A stretch of DNA of 64,000 nucleotides from Pseudoips prasinana (lineage: Eukaryota; Arthropoda; Insecta; Lepidoptera; Nolidae), in assembly GCA_951640165.1 (NCBI GenBank), contig OX621257.1, forward strand, positions 8,133,201 to 8,197,200, in the 5' to 3' direction. Position 1 is the stretch's first letter; every line of letters begins with the position of its first letter. A model generated the notes under the pieces. It was not told where the DNA came from. It ran no database searches and saw only the letters and a program-made list of their open reading frames with translations. The translations under genes were made by a program, and so were the position numbers. This document shows positions 40,797-51,627 of the stretch, in pieces.

Positions 40797-42069
40797 TTGT
40801 GACTGTTACTGGCATGTAATGCTCAGTTGCAGTTTCTGTCTGTGAATAAACATGATTATAAGATTTTAATTCATCTGGAATAGTTTTAACATATTTTAAA
40901 TAGTTATTTCTGTACTTTAAACGAAGTATTTCTTTATGAATTAGCCTACTTGCGCTCATTGTATTTATGTATTTCGGAGCTAGTTTCGTGTCGGTATAAT
41001 TTAGATCCAACGACAAAAATGAAGTATTTTTAAAGTTACTGCATATCAGATTTAGTGAATTATTGAGCATTTTAACATTGAGATAGTTATTTTTATAGAG
41101 TTTACCAACTAAGACGTTTGCGTGTTTAATTTGTCCCAGAGTATAATATAAATATGACTGAAATTTTAAAGGATTGGAATCATTAGAACCGCCTAGTATT
41201 AATATATAGTCTGAGTGGGTAAACTCCTTACAAGAGTCAACACATGAACGTATTACTTCAGCCATCGGTGCTCCTGGTTTAATCGTCGAGGTTACTTGGA
41301 AAGAATCTCCTAGAAATTCTTGAAGCAGTCTCCTCATGCCAAGTCCAGTTTGATCAGCAAAAATCTTCACCTGATGTTTTCGAGCAGTCAGTTCACTTGT
41401 TTTAGTATTTAATTTTTGTTTATTAGTTATACTTGTATGTATTGTTTCATGGTCTGCAATATTATTCATACTTATGGTCAGAGTTCCCACTGTAACTGTG
41501 TCCACTATTGTCCCCATTACTATGTTACCTTGATCTGCAATCTGTCGATATGAAGGCTGGTGACTTATTATTGTGTTTTGTAAATCACCTTCTGATGTTA
41601 GTGGCTGCTCGAAAAAGCAACTTAAATTATAGCTTTCGTCCTGTTTTTTACTATCACTCACAATTTCTTTAGAAGATGTTCTTATTAAGCCTTTTCTTGT
41701 ACCGAATGAACCATATCTCTTTCGATACTGAGGAGAATAGAATATTAGAGGCGAAGCAATCGATTTGTCCCTCTTATTTAGTTCTGAAACACCAACAGAT
41801 TTGAACAAATTAATCTTATGCTGCGCTAGTGACAACTCTTTTTTTAAGGCGCTATTCTCAATATTCAAACTTTCTATCTCAGAGTTGGCAATTTGCAGTT
41901 CCTCATTTAACTTTTCAAATTTATCGTTAAGTTCTGTTGCTTCATTTCTGCTCGTTACGTTGTTAGGTAAACTTTGACATGATATGTTTAAATCAGATTC
42001 ACTGTCATGCAAACATAAACTTAAACGGCGACCTCTTTTTTGGGAGTTAACATATCGAAATTGATCCAT
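40738..42069 (-). CDS. LINE-3 ORF1: coiled coil plus SGNH-like domain, 443 aa
   Basis: Counterpart of LINE-2 ORF1. The coiled coil (44-92) contains SEIESLNIENSALKKELSLA, close to NEIDKLNIENTQLKISL of LINE-2. A 140-residue variable linker precedes the SGNH-like domain: VKIFADQTGLGMRRLL (234-249), IKPGAPM (263-269) and YILILGGSNDSNP (288-300). The block I nucleophile position reads ADQ, so no catalytic Ser is evident. The C-terminus carries DIGTQTYEDDFF (426-437). No zinc finger is visible. The last 59 nt overlap ORF2. RNA binding is inferred from position and family, not from a motif. Confidence 0.85.
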   Translation of the reverse strand: MDQFRYVNSQKRGRRLSLCLHDSESDLNISCQSLPNNVTSRNEATELNDKFEKLNEELQIANSEIESLNIENSALKKELSLAQHKINLFKSVGVSELNKRDKSIASPLIFYSPQYRKRYGSFGTRKGLIRTSSKEIVSDSKKQDESYNLSCFFEQPLTSEGDLQNTIISHQPSYRQIADQGNIVMGTIVDTVTVGTLTISMNNIADHETIHTSITNKQKLNTKTSELTARKHQVKIFADQTGLGMRRLLQEFLGDSFQVTSTIKPGAPMAEVIRSCVDSCKEFTHSDYILILGGSNDSNPLKFQSYLYYTLGQIKHANVLVGKLYKNNYLNVKMLNNSLNLICSNFKNTSFLSLDLNYTDTKLAPKYINTMSASRLIHKEILRLKYRNNYLKYVKTIPDELKSYNHVYSQTETATEHYMPVTVTNDIGTQTYEDDFFRSYITE

Positions 42070-42164
42070 ATTTCAATTGTTATGGTAGTACCGATGAAGT
42101 AAACAACTGCCACCACTGCGACTGGGTAACTATAATAATTTAAAATTATGTCGAAAAATTTTTG

Positions 42165-42255
42165 CTATTTGCTGGGCTCGAACCGTCGACCTCTCGGTGA
42201 TACCGTTGTTTAAAAGGCGAACGCACAAGCCACCAGGCTAAGTGCGTTTGTAACT
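42165..42255 (-). repeat. tRNA-like sequence, probably a SINE head
   Basis: The minus strand has TTAGCCTGGTGGCTTGTGCG (A-box-like) and GACGGTTCGAGCCC (B box). No proper acceptor stem closes it, so a functional tRNA is unlikely. Confidence 0.4.
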
Positions 42256-42687
42256 CTAGTGACGAATTGATACGTTTCTATATTTTTATATATAAAAAAC
42301 TACTATCGACGCCGGCGGCCAGCGCTGCTGAACCTGCCGCGCGCGCGCAATATCCTACTGAAGGAGGCGCCACTGACGCGCGCACTGCGCACTCTCAACG
42401 ATATTGCCTCGGAATTGGATGTGTTCCACTGTACACTGAGTGAATTTACAAGGACAGCATATAAAGTAATATCTTATAAGAAGTAGACAAGTTGGGGTCT
42501 TCGCTACTGCATTGGGATTTATCTTGTAATGGTAGATGTAAGGTTGGTTACAAATAAATAAATATTATATCGTAACTAAGCTGCCCGACAAAGAATATCC
42601 AAACCAAATGAAGTTACGCGCCACTAAACGTAGCAGTTTACGGAACTTTCAAATCGTTTGATAATAAATAATAATAACTAAAGAAAA
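42256..42687. other. GC-rich patch, otherwise nothing recognised
   Basis: 42305-42400 (GCCGGCGGCCAGCGCTGCTG, CCGCGCGCGCGC) resembles the interior of the MITE at 59655-59910 and may be a remnant of it. Confidence 0.4.
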
Positions 42688-42905
42688 CTTAACACATTGC
42701 CTTCTGATCCCAAATTAGGCAGAGTCTGTACTATAGCAACCAGGCAACTGATAAACATACTTATATATTTCTAAATACATGCATATTATAGATAAATTAA
42801 ACTCAGACACAAAACCAAGAATCGTTCTCATGACACAAAGATGCTAGAGTCCTGAATGGGGATAGAACCTACGACCTCTACCTTACATAGAATCACTAAC
42901 TACTA
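42688..42905 (-). mobile_element. SINE family C, nearly complete
   Basis: Inverted tail TGCCTTCTGATCCCAAATTA to inverted head ACCTACGACCTCTACCTTAC. Confidence 0.8.
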
Positions 42906-42909
42906 TACG

Positions 42910-43157
42910 AACGTCGCCTAGTTGGTAGTGCTCCTGCCTACGAAGGTGGTGGTCCTGGGTTCGAATCCCGATAAGTGCAAATATTTGTGTGATGATCATG
43001 AATATTTGTTTCTGAGTCATGGATGTTTTCTATGTATATAAGTATTTATCTATCTATATAAGTATGTATATCATCGCCTGGTACCCATAGTACAAGCTTT
43101 GCTTAGTTTGGGGCTAGGATGATCTGTGTGACATTGTCCCTAGATATTATTATTATA
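42910..43157 (+). mobile_element. SINE family A, complete reference copy
   Basis: GTCGCCTAGTTGGTAGTGCT, GGGTTCGAATCCCGATAAG, TGTGTGATGATCATGAATAT, GTATTTATCTATCTATATAA, GCTTTGCTTAGTTTGGGGCT and a TTATTATTATA end. It follows directly on the head of SINE C in the opposite orientation. Confidence 0.9.
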
Positions 43158-43529
43158 CCCACAAGCCAGTATATATGTTAAAAGACTATGTCAAAAATAA
43201 ATATAAACGATTTTTGTGAACCTGCCCTTCATTGTAACTGAATACTAACGGTTATCAAAAATAAGTCTAAACACGAAAATCATCGATAGCGTAAGAGATG
43301 AGGTTGAACGGAAGGGATCCTTAGTGAACACGTTAAAGGGTGTAATGACATAGAGATTACGTAATCGCTGCTTAAACGAGGGTAGATGTCGCTTTGTACT
43401 CTATTAACAAAGGACAAGCTTATCTGTAATGTCTTTACTTCTTGATGGTAACACGGAGCAAACTGTTTCCGACCTGATCACAGGAAGGATAGAACGATGT
43501 GCCTAGGTACCAGACTCATAAGGTTATAA
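43158..43529. other. No gene or repeat recognised
   Basis: Mixed sequence between SINE A and a Helitron. Confidence 0.35.
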
Positions 43530-43835
43530 TCTATACATATAATAAAATCTTACGGAAGTCAAAACTGTACATTGAATATTTTTTTAAAGGATACTTGGGG
43601 GACGATCTACAATCGGTATCGAAGCCAAAAATATTTTTTTTAGAATTTTTGTCTGTTTGTCTGTATGTATGTCCGGGCTAAACTCAAAAAGCACTGCATG
43701 GATTTAATTCAAATTTTGCATGAGTATTACTAAGTGGTGGGGTCATCAAATGGGCTACATATTATCACGCTATCACCTACGGGGGGGGGGGAGCTGTGAT
43801 AATTTATAAAATTTAATACCGCCGGGCACCGCTAG
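43530..43835 (+). mobile_element. Helitron family M, complete, 306 bp
   Basis: TCTATACATATAATAAAATC after A, CCGCCGGGCACCGCTAG before T. Contains GAATTTTTGTCTGTTTGTCT and a G-run at 43783-43792. Confidence 0.9.
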
Positions 43836-43995
43836 TAATAATAATATGTGATCAACCTGGAAAGTTTAGGACTTGATATCTGGCTGAAAAGTTACATACA
43901 GAAGGCGGTTTTGCTGGTGATTGCCAAGATTGTGCGGAAATTTCTCTCCATGTAGCCCAAATATAGTCTTGGCTTCATTAGTATTAAAATACCCT

Positions 43996-44145
43996 TATAT
44001 ACATACATACATAGACTTACGCCTGTTTTCCAGAGGGGTAAGCAGAGACAACGGATTTCTATTTGTCACGATCTTTGTACACCTATTTTGCCTCGTTTAC
44101 TGTCATTAAATTCTTAATCGCCGGTTTAGGGGACTTCTGACCTGA
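43996..44145 (-). pseudogene. LINE C-terminus with stops, (TGTA)n tail
   Basis: The minus strand reads KNLMTVNEAK, stop, VYKDRDK, stop, KSVVSAYPSGKQA and a stop, then repeats of TGTA. The intact form is seen at 50808-50915. Confidence 0.7.
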
Positions 44146-44684
44146 CCTTCCTTGAGAATGTCTCCGATATGGTTTGAGAATGTTCTACAAAAAATATATA
44201 TATATTTATTTTAAATAATATTGACAATAAATATATGTATAAATAGTAATAAAACCACTTTATTTTGTAAAATATTTTACAAATAAAAGAGTTATGTTCA
44301 TACATTAACATAACTTTTGTTTATTTTCTACGTATAGATAAAAACTTTTTTTCGACAATCAATAAACATTAAGCTTAACTTTTACCACTTACCGTAGTCT
44401 ACTACTTTAAATACTAGATATAGTACGAGTAGTAGGCTAAGAAATAATTTCTGACATAAATACTCAGAATTAAAATTAATTACGATTCAAAATATAAATT
44501 AATATGTAGTGTTAATTCCGCTTGACAGATTTATCAAGCTGGCATGCAGTATGCATCGCTCTTCCTGCCGGAAAAAGTATGCACATGCAAGAAATATATC
44601 ATGGAAATGCAAATTACATGCGCCGTTACGACCATGTAACCCAACACGTGGTCCAGTCCTCCACGGACCATTCTCAAGTGATGC
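44146..44684. other. No gene recognised
   Basis: AT-rich; leads into the large palindrome. Confidence 0.4.
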
Positions 44685-45009
44685 TAAGTAATGGAATCAG
44701 GCGTTCCATCCATCCATAACATTCAAAATTTCAGTCCCATTCGAGCACCCGACCAGTGCCTCTAGCACGAGTTCCCGCAGTTTACTTACTCGATCACACG
44801 GACAGTTTCCTCCCATACATTGAGCACCAGCGCCTCTCGCGGAAACTATTAAGAACTAAAACTCTGGTGCTCAATGTATGGGACGAAACTGTACGTGTGA
44901 TCGAGTAAGTAAACTGCAGGAACTCGCGCTAGAGGCACTGGTCGGGTGCTCGAATGGGACTGAAATTTTGAATGTTATGGATGGATGGAACGCCTGATTC
45001 CATTACTTA
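44685..45009. repeat. Large near-perfect palindrome, 146-bp arms, 33-nt loop
   Basis: 44685-44830 and 44864-45009 are reverse complements with four mismatches by hand count. Both contain GGTGCTCGAATGGGACTGAA or its complement. No other copy of the arm is seen in the window and no target duplication is evident. A transcript would form a long hairpin. Confidence 0.95.
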
Positions 45010-45194
45010 TTTTAATTTGGGTGTTGTAAGCGCTTAAATTTCAATCAAAAGTGGATAACCGTAAGCTGTACGCCGCAAAATTCAATTTTAGATATTGGAG
45101 AAATCACTCATGGTTGCGGTTGATTCCGTGAAAATAAATATTATTAAACAAAGTACATATTTCCACAAATACTATTCTTCTAAATTATTTGAAG

Positions 45195-45345
45195 CTCGAT
45201 CTTTGCACAGTTCTTTTGCCTCGATGACTGTCATTATATTCTTAATACATGCTCGCCGGTTTAGGGTACTTCTGACCTGCAAAGATCGTGACAAATGGAA
45301 ATCCGATGATCCGAATGATATGATTATGATGATGATGATGATAGG
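45195..45345. pseudogene. Two LINE C-termini head to head
   Basis: Minus strand 45195-45285 reads RRACIKNIMTVIEAKELCKD. Plus strand 45286-45345 reads CKDRDKWKSDDPNDMI and continues into (ATG)n. Both are ends of LINE proteins of the VCQDRNKWKS type, in opposite orientation. Confidence 0.65.
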
Positions 45346-45427
45346 CATATTGCAGTTAGCCTCGAAGGCTTTCACTGTTTCACGGGACAGAAAAGTAGAA
45401 TGAGTGCTCATATATGCATATATTTAG

Positions 45428-45831
45428 ATATACAACATGTTACGTAATTAACGCACACCCTCAAACACCCCAATTAGAATATTATGTTGTAATCATAATA
45501 CACACACAATTTTTTTTTATTTAACATGTATATACATAGTTATTTACAAAATTAGTTTCTTGAAATAAAGTTTACTTTTCTTTATTTTGTGTTGTATTAT
45601 GGAATTTGTATGAATACAAATAAAACTGCGATTTAAAAGTCTTATTACTTTGAGTTACGGTCCATTTTAATTTGTTTTGACTGTACAGGGTCAAAATAAC
45701 GATAATTTCCGTAGTTTTAATTTTTTGGAACTAAAAATTATCTATATCAAAAATGATATAAATCGACTCAGTAAACGATTCTGAACAAACTATTTTCAGG
45801 ATGTGCGTTAATTAAGTTACATGTTGTATAT
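45428..45831. mobile_element. MITE with about 34-bp terminal inverted repeats
   Basis: 45428-45461 (CAACATGTTACGTAATTAAC core) and 45798-45831 are reverse complements at about 31 of 34 bases. TATA lies next to each CAACATG end. No coding frame; superfamily unknown. Confidence 0.75.
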
Positions 45832-45837
45832 AAGTAT

Positions 45838-45935
45838 GTATATCAGTTGTCTGGTTACAATAATGCAGGCTAAGCATAGTTTGGTATTAGATGGCAGTGT
45901 GTTATTTGCCCCAAGATTTTTATCGTGTGCGTATA
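45838..45935 (+). mobile_element. SINE family C tail
   Basis: TATCAGTTGTCTGGTTACAA, TTTGGTATTAGATGGCAGTG, GCCCCAAGATTT. Confidence 0.7.
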
Positions 45936-46097
45936 AAGCATTAATAATATAATTTTATCTGCAGTTAAATGGTTTCAACTTAGCTACTTAACCACCACTA
46001 CACGGTATAAAGTCCACTTTAGATGTTCAAACCTTGAGTTCATCCTGTTTCCCTCTTAAGATCGTGATTACAATATACAAATACTATTAGATATTGT

Positions 46098-46461
46098 TGA
46101 TGTCCTCCCGAACGGATTTCGGCCACGGCGGCCGGTCTTAATGGAGACTAGCCAATTGCGCAGGACATATTATAGTTCACAAGTGTGTGCGTAAACACAG
46201 GGGCACTTTCTATTCCATCACTCTCATGATCCGATGGGACGCCTAGCGACACGACTGGAAAGAGTTCAGGTACAGGACCGACGGCATTACGTGCTCTCCG
46301 AGGCACGGGGGTGTAATACCGCCAAGTTCCAGACTTCGGGCTAATACTGAGAAATTTCTTTTACGAAAAATCCCAAAATCACTTTTTGGCCCGCCCGGGA
46401 TTTGAACCCAGGACCTCATTATCTGCGGTTGAACACGCTACCGCTAGACCAACGAGGCAGT
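46098..46461 (-). mobile_element. SINE family D, nearly complete
   Basis: Starts with the inverted tail GATGTCCTCCCG and ends with the inverted tRNA-like head ACACGCTACCGCTAGACCAA. B box in inverse GGGATTTGAACCCAGGACC. Other copies: 52838-53140, 61611-61990 and 62257-62650. Confidence 0.85.
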
Positions 46462-46882
46462 CAGTTTTAGTTAGTTAGTTTAGAGATTGTACGTTTCTAT
46501 AAAAAAGCAATAAACAAAATATAACTTCTGAGCGTCTTCGTGCTTCGGAGGGCACGTTAACCTTGCGGTCCCGGTTGTAGTAATTAGACTACAGTCTTTA
46601 AGCCATGTCAGAGTCCTAATGGCCCGCTTGGACAACTCTGACACTAAGGTCACCACTGCCCGTACCATAAATAAGTAACTACAGATAGCATAATAGCAAT
46701 AAAAAACATTAACTGTAGATTTAGGTTATTTCGGGTAAAAACTGTAAGATTTTTAATGTCAATTTTATCATTTCGGATCAAACTAAGAGTCACGGAGAAT
46801 GGTTTAATAGGATTTGATAATACTTTTTTGTTGTTGACTTTATGCAGAAGTTTTTAAGATTAATAAAAGTGTAATATAGTTG
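46462..46882. other. No gene or repeat recognised
   Basis: AT-rich; no supported features. Confidence 0.35.
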
Positions 46883-47000
46883 TTCCCATAAATAGTTGTT
46901 CTGAGTCTAGATGTAACTTGTGTCCGTTTATTATATGTTTGTAAAGTACCCCGCGACACAGGGATTATATTTCCTAGTGCGGGCGTTGTCTATAAAAAAA
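46883..47000 (+). mobile_element. SINE family K, tail half
   Basis: TTGTTCTGAGTCTAGATGTA, GTTTGTAAAGTACCCCGCGA and GTGCGGGCGTTGTC. Useful as an empty-site reference for the LINE insertion at 51641. Confidence 0.75.
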
Positions 47001-47155
47001 AAGTAAGCTTTATAAAAAGTAAATAATCAATCATCCGCCACGAAACTGATAACTGGACTAGACTATCCTCCATGACCCTTTGTTTGCACTTATACCGATG
47101 AAGTCGGAACATAGACAACACCACAATTGGACGAGAGACGCATCTTCGCGTATTA

Positions 47156-47346
47156 GGCCTCCTACGCACTATGCGGTTAGCCAGAATGCGGTCAGCCGTA
47201 AGCAATCAATATTGCTGACCAGCTACCGCATCACAGTAAAAGCGAAAAAGCGAATAAAAACTACTTACTTTCTCGTACAAATATCTGAGTACGGTCAGCC
47301 GCATGGCTGGCCGCATTGCGGCTAGCCGCATAGTGCGTAGGAGGCC
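47156..47346. mobile_element. MITE with TTA target duplication, 191 bp
   Basis: GGCCTCCTACGCACTATGCG at the left and its complement at the right form terminal repeats of about 42 bp with few mismatches. TTA flanks both sides (47153-47155 and 47347-47349). A 3-bp TTA duplication fits PIF/Harbinger-type elements. Confidence 0.85.
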
Positions 47347-47349
47347 TTA

Positions 47350-47796
47350 GTAATAGTGTTATTTCTTTCAAAGCTGACCGCGTGCCCAGTTGTTTAACCT
47401 CGCCGATCACATACAGGCCGGTTAAAGCATCTAACTAAGAGCTCCTGTAGTCCAGAAAGATACGTATCAAAGACAATATAAATAAGCAAAAGAAAAAAAG
47501 AGAAGCATTATCAACTCAACTCAACATCAACTCGTTGGGCGCTCAAATACAACTGAAATGACTTGATTCCATTATCTAGTATGTACGTGTAATGCTTCTA
47601 GACAAATTACGGGAGTTTATCTCAACTGACACTAGCTCACAAAGGACTCCTTATTGGGACCAAATATGTGCGCAAACACAATTGCACTCTCTTTATCCCT
47701 TACTTTCATTATCTAATGGGAAGGCATTCGAGGACGGAAAGATATCACGTGTACGGAGCAATAGTATGTATATTATATATTCTTGTGGTTTAAGAT
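47350..47796. other. Degenerate SINE D-like piece, otherwise nothing
   Basis: 47660-47760 (GTGCGCAAACACAATTGCAC) weakly resembles inverted SINE D. The open frame across it is not a credible gene. Confidence 0.35.
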
Positions 47797-48145
47797 CGGC
47801 CTGTTGGCGTGATTGGCAAATACTTGCTTTTCACGCCGCAGGTCGTAAGTTTGTTTCCCATCTATAACAGATATTTGTGGGCTTGAACATGTCTGTTTTT
47901 CCTGAGTCTGGGTGTAATTATCTATATAAGTATGTATTTACGAACGAAAAGTAGCATATGTAGTATATCAGTTATCTGGTTTCGATAGTACAAGATCTGC
48001 TTAGTTTAGGATCAGATGGCCGTGTGTGAATAATGTCATCATCATCATATTGGCCGAAAGACGTCCACCACTGGACAAAGGCCTCCCCCAAGGATCTCCA
48101 CAATGGCCGGTCCCATGTGAATAATGTCCCAGGGTATTATTATTA
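47797..48145 (+). mobile_element. SINE family B split by an inverted LINE end
   Basis: Head GGCCTGTTGGCGTGATTGGC to GTGTGAATAATGTC at 48037, interrupted, then GTGAATAATGTCCCAGGGTA at 48117-48145. GTGAATAATGTC on both sides (48026-48037 and 48117-48128) looks like a 12-bp target duplication. Confidence 0.85.
48036..48116 (-). mobile_element. (ATG)n LINE end inserted in SINE B
   Basis: CATCATCATATTGGCCGAAA, GTCCACCACTGGACAAAGGC and CCACAATGGCCGGTCCC are the inverse of the LINE 3' end. It is 5'-truncated to about 80 bp. Confidence 0.8.
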
Positions 48146-48164
48146 TCATTTAAATACTCTCGAT

Positions 48165-48262
48165 CGCCCATGATTTTGTGAGAGTTGCTGGAAGTCGCTG
48201 CATACGGATAGCGCAAGATTTGTCTTGGAGATCTTTGGGGGAGACATGTGTCCAGAAATGGA
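48165..48262 (+). pseudogene. LINE C-terminal remnant
   Basis: The plus strand reads DFVRVAGSRCIRIAQDLSWR then SLGETCVQKWT, matching the 36655-36845 family. No (ATG)n tail. Confidence 0.7.
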
Positions 48263-48287
48263 CAATCCCGGACAGTTGAGACAGCGC

Positions 48288-48348
48288 AAAACATGGCATC
48301 TTTTAATATTATACCACTTTGGTACAATATTAAAAGGCGCCGTGTTTT
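48288..48348. repeat. Foldback, 28-bp arms, 5-nt loop
   Basis: 48288-48315 and 48321-48348 are reverse complements at 24 of 28 bases (AATATTAAAAG core). Confidence 0.85.
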
Positions 48349-48752
48349 ACGTGTACCCATCTGACTGACTGCACTAATCAGTTAAAAAGAAGAAAGCAGC
48401 TTGGTTTGGTGCTTCATTATTTTAGTAGAACAGTTTTTCCAGGTCAGTGGTGCATTGGAGCGTAATATCAATTTTTTGCAGGCTCTCCGGGCTGCTATTG
48501 AAGAATTTCTAGCCTTTTTAGCTCTCATTTATCGACGCTACTGTTAAACCAAGTAGGTATTAAGACACAGTATAGACTTGATGAAGCTTTTAATGTAAAA
48601 CTGAATATTTTAATAAGTATTAGTTACTTAGTGGAAAAAGAATCATTGGGTAGGTTTCAACTTAGCTTTTAAAGCGACATTAAAAGAAGCAGAGACACTT
48701 TGTTTGTCTATTAGATTAACTAAAACTAACTATTACGGAACAATTGAAAATG
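48349..48752. other. No gene or repeat recognised
   Basis: No supported features. Confidence 0.35.
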
Positions 48753-48985
48753 TATAATAATAATATCCTGGGACATTATTCACACACGGCCATCTGATTC
48801 CAAACTAAGCAGGGCTTGTGCTACGGAAACCATATATCTGATATACTAATTAAACTATTTTTCTTTTGTAAAGACTCAGAACAAATAGACATGTTCATGC
48901 CCAAGTATGTCTGTCCTTGGGGGGAATCGAACCCACAACTCGCGGCGTGAAAAGAAAGCATTTACCAACGCCACCAACCGGCCTG
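48753..48985 (-). mobile_element. SINE family B, nearly complete
   Basis: Inverted tail TAATAATAATATCCTGGGAC to inverted head ACGCCACCAACCGGCC, with GGAATCGAACCCACAACTCG as inverted B box. Confidence 0.85.
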
Positions 48986-49147
48986 TAGTCCGATATGGTT
49001 GCATGATTTCTAATTATACCTACTTCACATTTTAGTCGGAAACACGTATACGTATTCAAAAGGTTCTTGGGCACACATGGACGAATACTAGCTTTGTAGA
49101 TCGCAGGAACTTTTTCGTTACCTTTTTGTAGACTACTTTTACTCTTT

Positions 49148-49380
49148 TTAGGGTTCCGTAGCCAAAATATTAAAAACGGAAACCTTATAGATTCGTCATG
49201 TCTGTCTGTCTGTCTGTCCGTCCGTATGTCATAGCCATTTTTTTCCGAAACTATAAGAGCTGTACTGTTGAAACTTGGTAAGTAGATGTATTATGTGAAC
49301 CGTATTAAGATTTTTACGCAAAAATAGAAAAATAATAATAATTTTGGGGGTTCCCCATACATAGAACTGAAACTCAAAAA
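49148..49380 (-). mobile_element. Family G element, 3' part
   Basis: TTAGGGTTCCGTAGCC begins the inverted end; TGTCTGTCTGTCTGTC and TTTGGGGGTTCCCCATACAT match the inverse of 16075-16290. Confidence 0.75.
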
Positions 49381-49404
49381 CAAACACATAAACAAACACA
49401 TATA

Positions 49405-50225
49405 CTATTCCGACGATCTCAGTAATCTGGAAATAGACTCATGCAGGAAAGAAAACTGATTTATGAGATAAGAGGGAGCAGATGGACTAAAAATAATGTT
49501 GTAGAGAAGTGTAAGAGTATGAGCATTCCGGCGAAGGCGTATAGGAAGCCACTTGAGCTTAGTATGAAATTTGGAAACATGATCATTTTTACGGAGCCCA
49601 AATATGAATCTTATACAGATGTTCTGGAGACGCTCAATTTTATCAAGCTGGGCCTCAAGTGAGATCAAGATAGCTGACATCTGCATAATCTAGTATTGGG
49701 TGAAGAAGCGATTGTGCAAGGGCAGTTTTGGTGGTAATAGGTAAAAAAATATTAATCTACGTAGAGATCTAAAGAAAGCATACAATCTACGACTAACGTT
49801 CTTCATTTGGATATCCCAGGATAAGCAGCGGTGGAAAAAGAGACCAAGATTCTTAACGTTATCGGTTAAGGGAATTATATTGCCATCGAAATTAAGCTGT
49901 GGTAGTTGTGACCAAGAAACCCTAGATATCATCCTAGAACTACCAACCACCATGACCTGTGTCTTGAGTGGGTTGACTTGTAGTCCGTGTGCACGGCTCC
50001 AGTTGCTTATTTTAGCCAGATCTGCATTTATTACGTCGACTGCTTCTGATAATTTATCATTGGAAGCTTGGCAATATATTTGAAGGTCATCCGCATAAAG
50101 GTGGTAGGAGGAGAGAAGTTGATTAGAGATTGAATTTATGAAAATTGCGAAAAGTAGAGGAGATAAAACGCCGCCCTGAGGCACACCTGCTGTAATATTG
50201 CACCAAGAAGAACGAGTTTCATCAA
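49405..50225 (-). pseudogene. Decayed relative of LINE-1 ORF2, RT domain C-terminal half
   Basis: From 50225 downwards: PQGGVLSPLLFAIFINSIS, YHLYADDLQIYCQA, WSRAHGLQVNPLKTQVMVVG, then after a frameshift near 49700 LDKIERLQNICIRFIFGLRK and KLKWLPIRLRRNAHTL. These align with residues about 664-920 of LINE-1 ORF2. The catalytic YADD is preserved but the fragment lacks endonuclease and RT N-terminus, is frameshifted and is joined at 50228 to a SINE B tail. An older, separate subfamily. Confidence 0.9.
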
Positions 50226-50227
50226 TG

Positions 50228-50352
50228 GTATGTATTTACAAAAGAAAAGAAGTATATATAGTATATCAGTTATCTGGTTCATATATTACAAGCTCTGCTT
50301 AGTTTGGGATCAGATGGTGGTGTGTAAATAATGTTCCGGTATGTTATTATTA
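50228..50352 (+). mobile_element. SINE family B, 5'-truncated
   Basis: GTATGTATTTACAAAAGAAA, CTCTGCTTAGTTTGGGATCA, tail TTATTATTATTAT. Confidence 0.8.
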
Positions 50353-50807
50353 TTATATTATTAGTAATAATAGTAACAATATAAATCAGCATAGATACTA
50401 AACTATATACCTACTACTATGGTATAAAAATATATTAACAGATTTTTGTTGGAGTTTAACATTTCTGTGATGAACATCTGTCATCGATCGACTATCCACG
50501 CATAGTTTTCTGACACAACAGTTAATCAAATATGGATTAATAACATAGCATTAATAATAAATTTATGTTTACAAAGAACATCTGGCTTTTTTCATTGTAA
50601 AAATATATGTAAGATATAAATAACGAATAAAATAGATAAACTAAACTCATGCGCCTGGATTGCGTAAGTGGCATTGCATTTTAAGGTTCCGTCGATACAG
50701 AAAAACTAACCATTTATAAATTTCAAATTTGTGTATATTACGTATGTGTATAGTAATATATTATCAAAGTATTTAAACACCGTATACTCGTATTATAAAA
50801 ACCAGCG
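50353..50807. other. No gene recognised
   Basis: AT-rich; no supported features. Confidence 0.35.
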
Positions 50808-51125
<318 letters not shown>

Positions 51126-51211
51126 TTTATAATATGTAAATTTATTTTACTTATATACATGGCTTTTACTTAGTTATTTTAAAGCCACGTGATCTGTATA
51201 GTTATAGTGTA

Positions 51212-51317
51212 CAGATGCCAGCACATGCAGCGACCCCAATCTGTCAAATTTCTTTAAAAGAGTTTCAATTGGGGAAATTTGACAGATTGGAGTAGCTTAA
51301 TGTGCTGGCGTCTGTAA
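51212..51317 (+). mobile_element. MITE family H, internal deletion
   Basis: CAGATGCCAGCACATGCAGC and GTAGCTTAATGTGCTGGCGT ends are kept, the middle is shortened. TA at both borders. Confidence 0.85.
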
Positions 51318-51627
51318 ACTGCATATAAATTTAAAAATGTAATAATTTTAATTATAGGTATGGTGTTGAGTCTTAAGTCTGAGGCTACCGATTTTATTTA
51401 ACTTTCTTTTTACTCATGATTTGCTCTATATCAGTAACAATCTAGTGGTTAATGTTCCTGATACTGCTAACCAATAGTTCGTGGGTTCGATCTCCACCCC
51501 GGACAAAGCGGCTAAGACAGTCGCCCCTCCGATTCCCGGGGCGTACAACTATTTGTGTGACCCATAAATAGTATTGTTCTGAGTCTGGATGTAATTTGTG
51601 TCCGTCTATTATATTATGTTTGTTAAT

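Larger units (their letters stand above)
37446..42150 (-). mobile_element. LINE-3 of this window: near full-length CR1-like retrotransposon
   Basis: ORF1 (40738-42069) and ORF2 (37833-40796) overlap by 59 nt. The 3' untranslated region is about 390 nt and ends GAATAAATGA followed by ATGAA-type repeats (37446-37475). The AATAAATGA close and microsatellite tail are shared with LINE-2. The 5' border is not sharp. Frames are intact. It is the same group as LINE-2 but clearly a different family. Confidence 0.85.
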
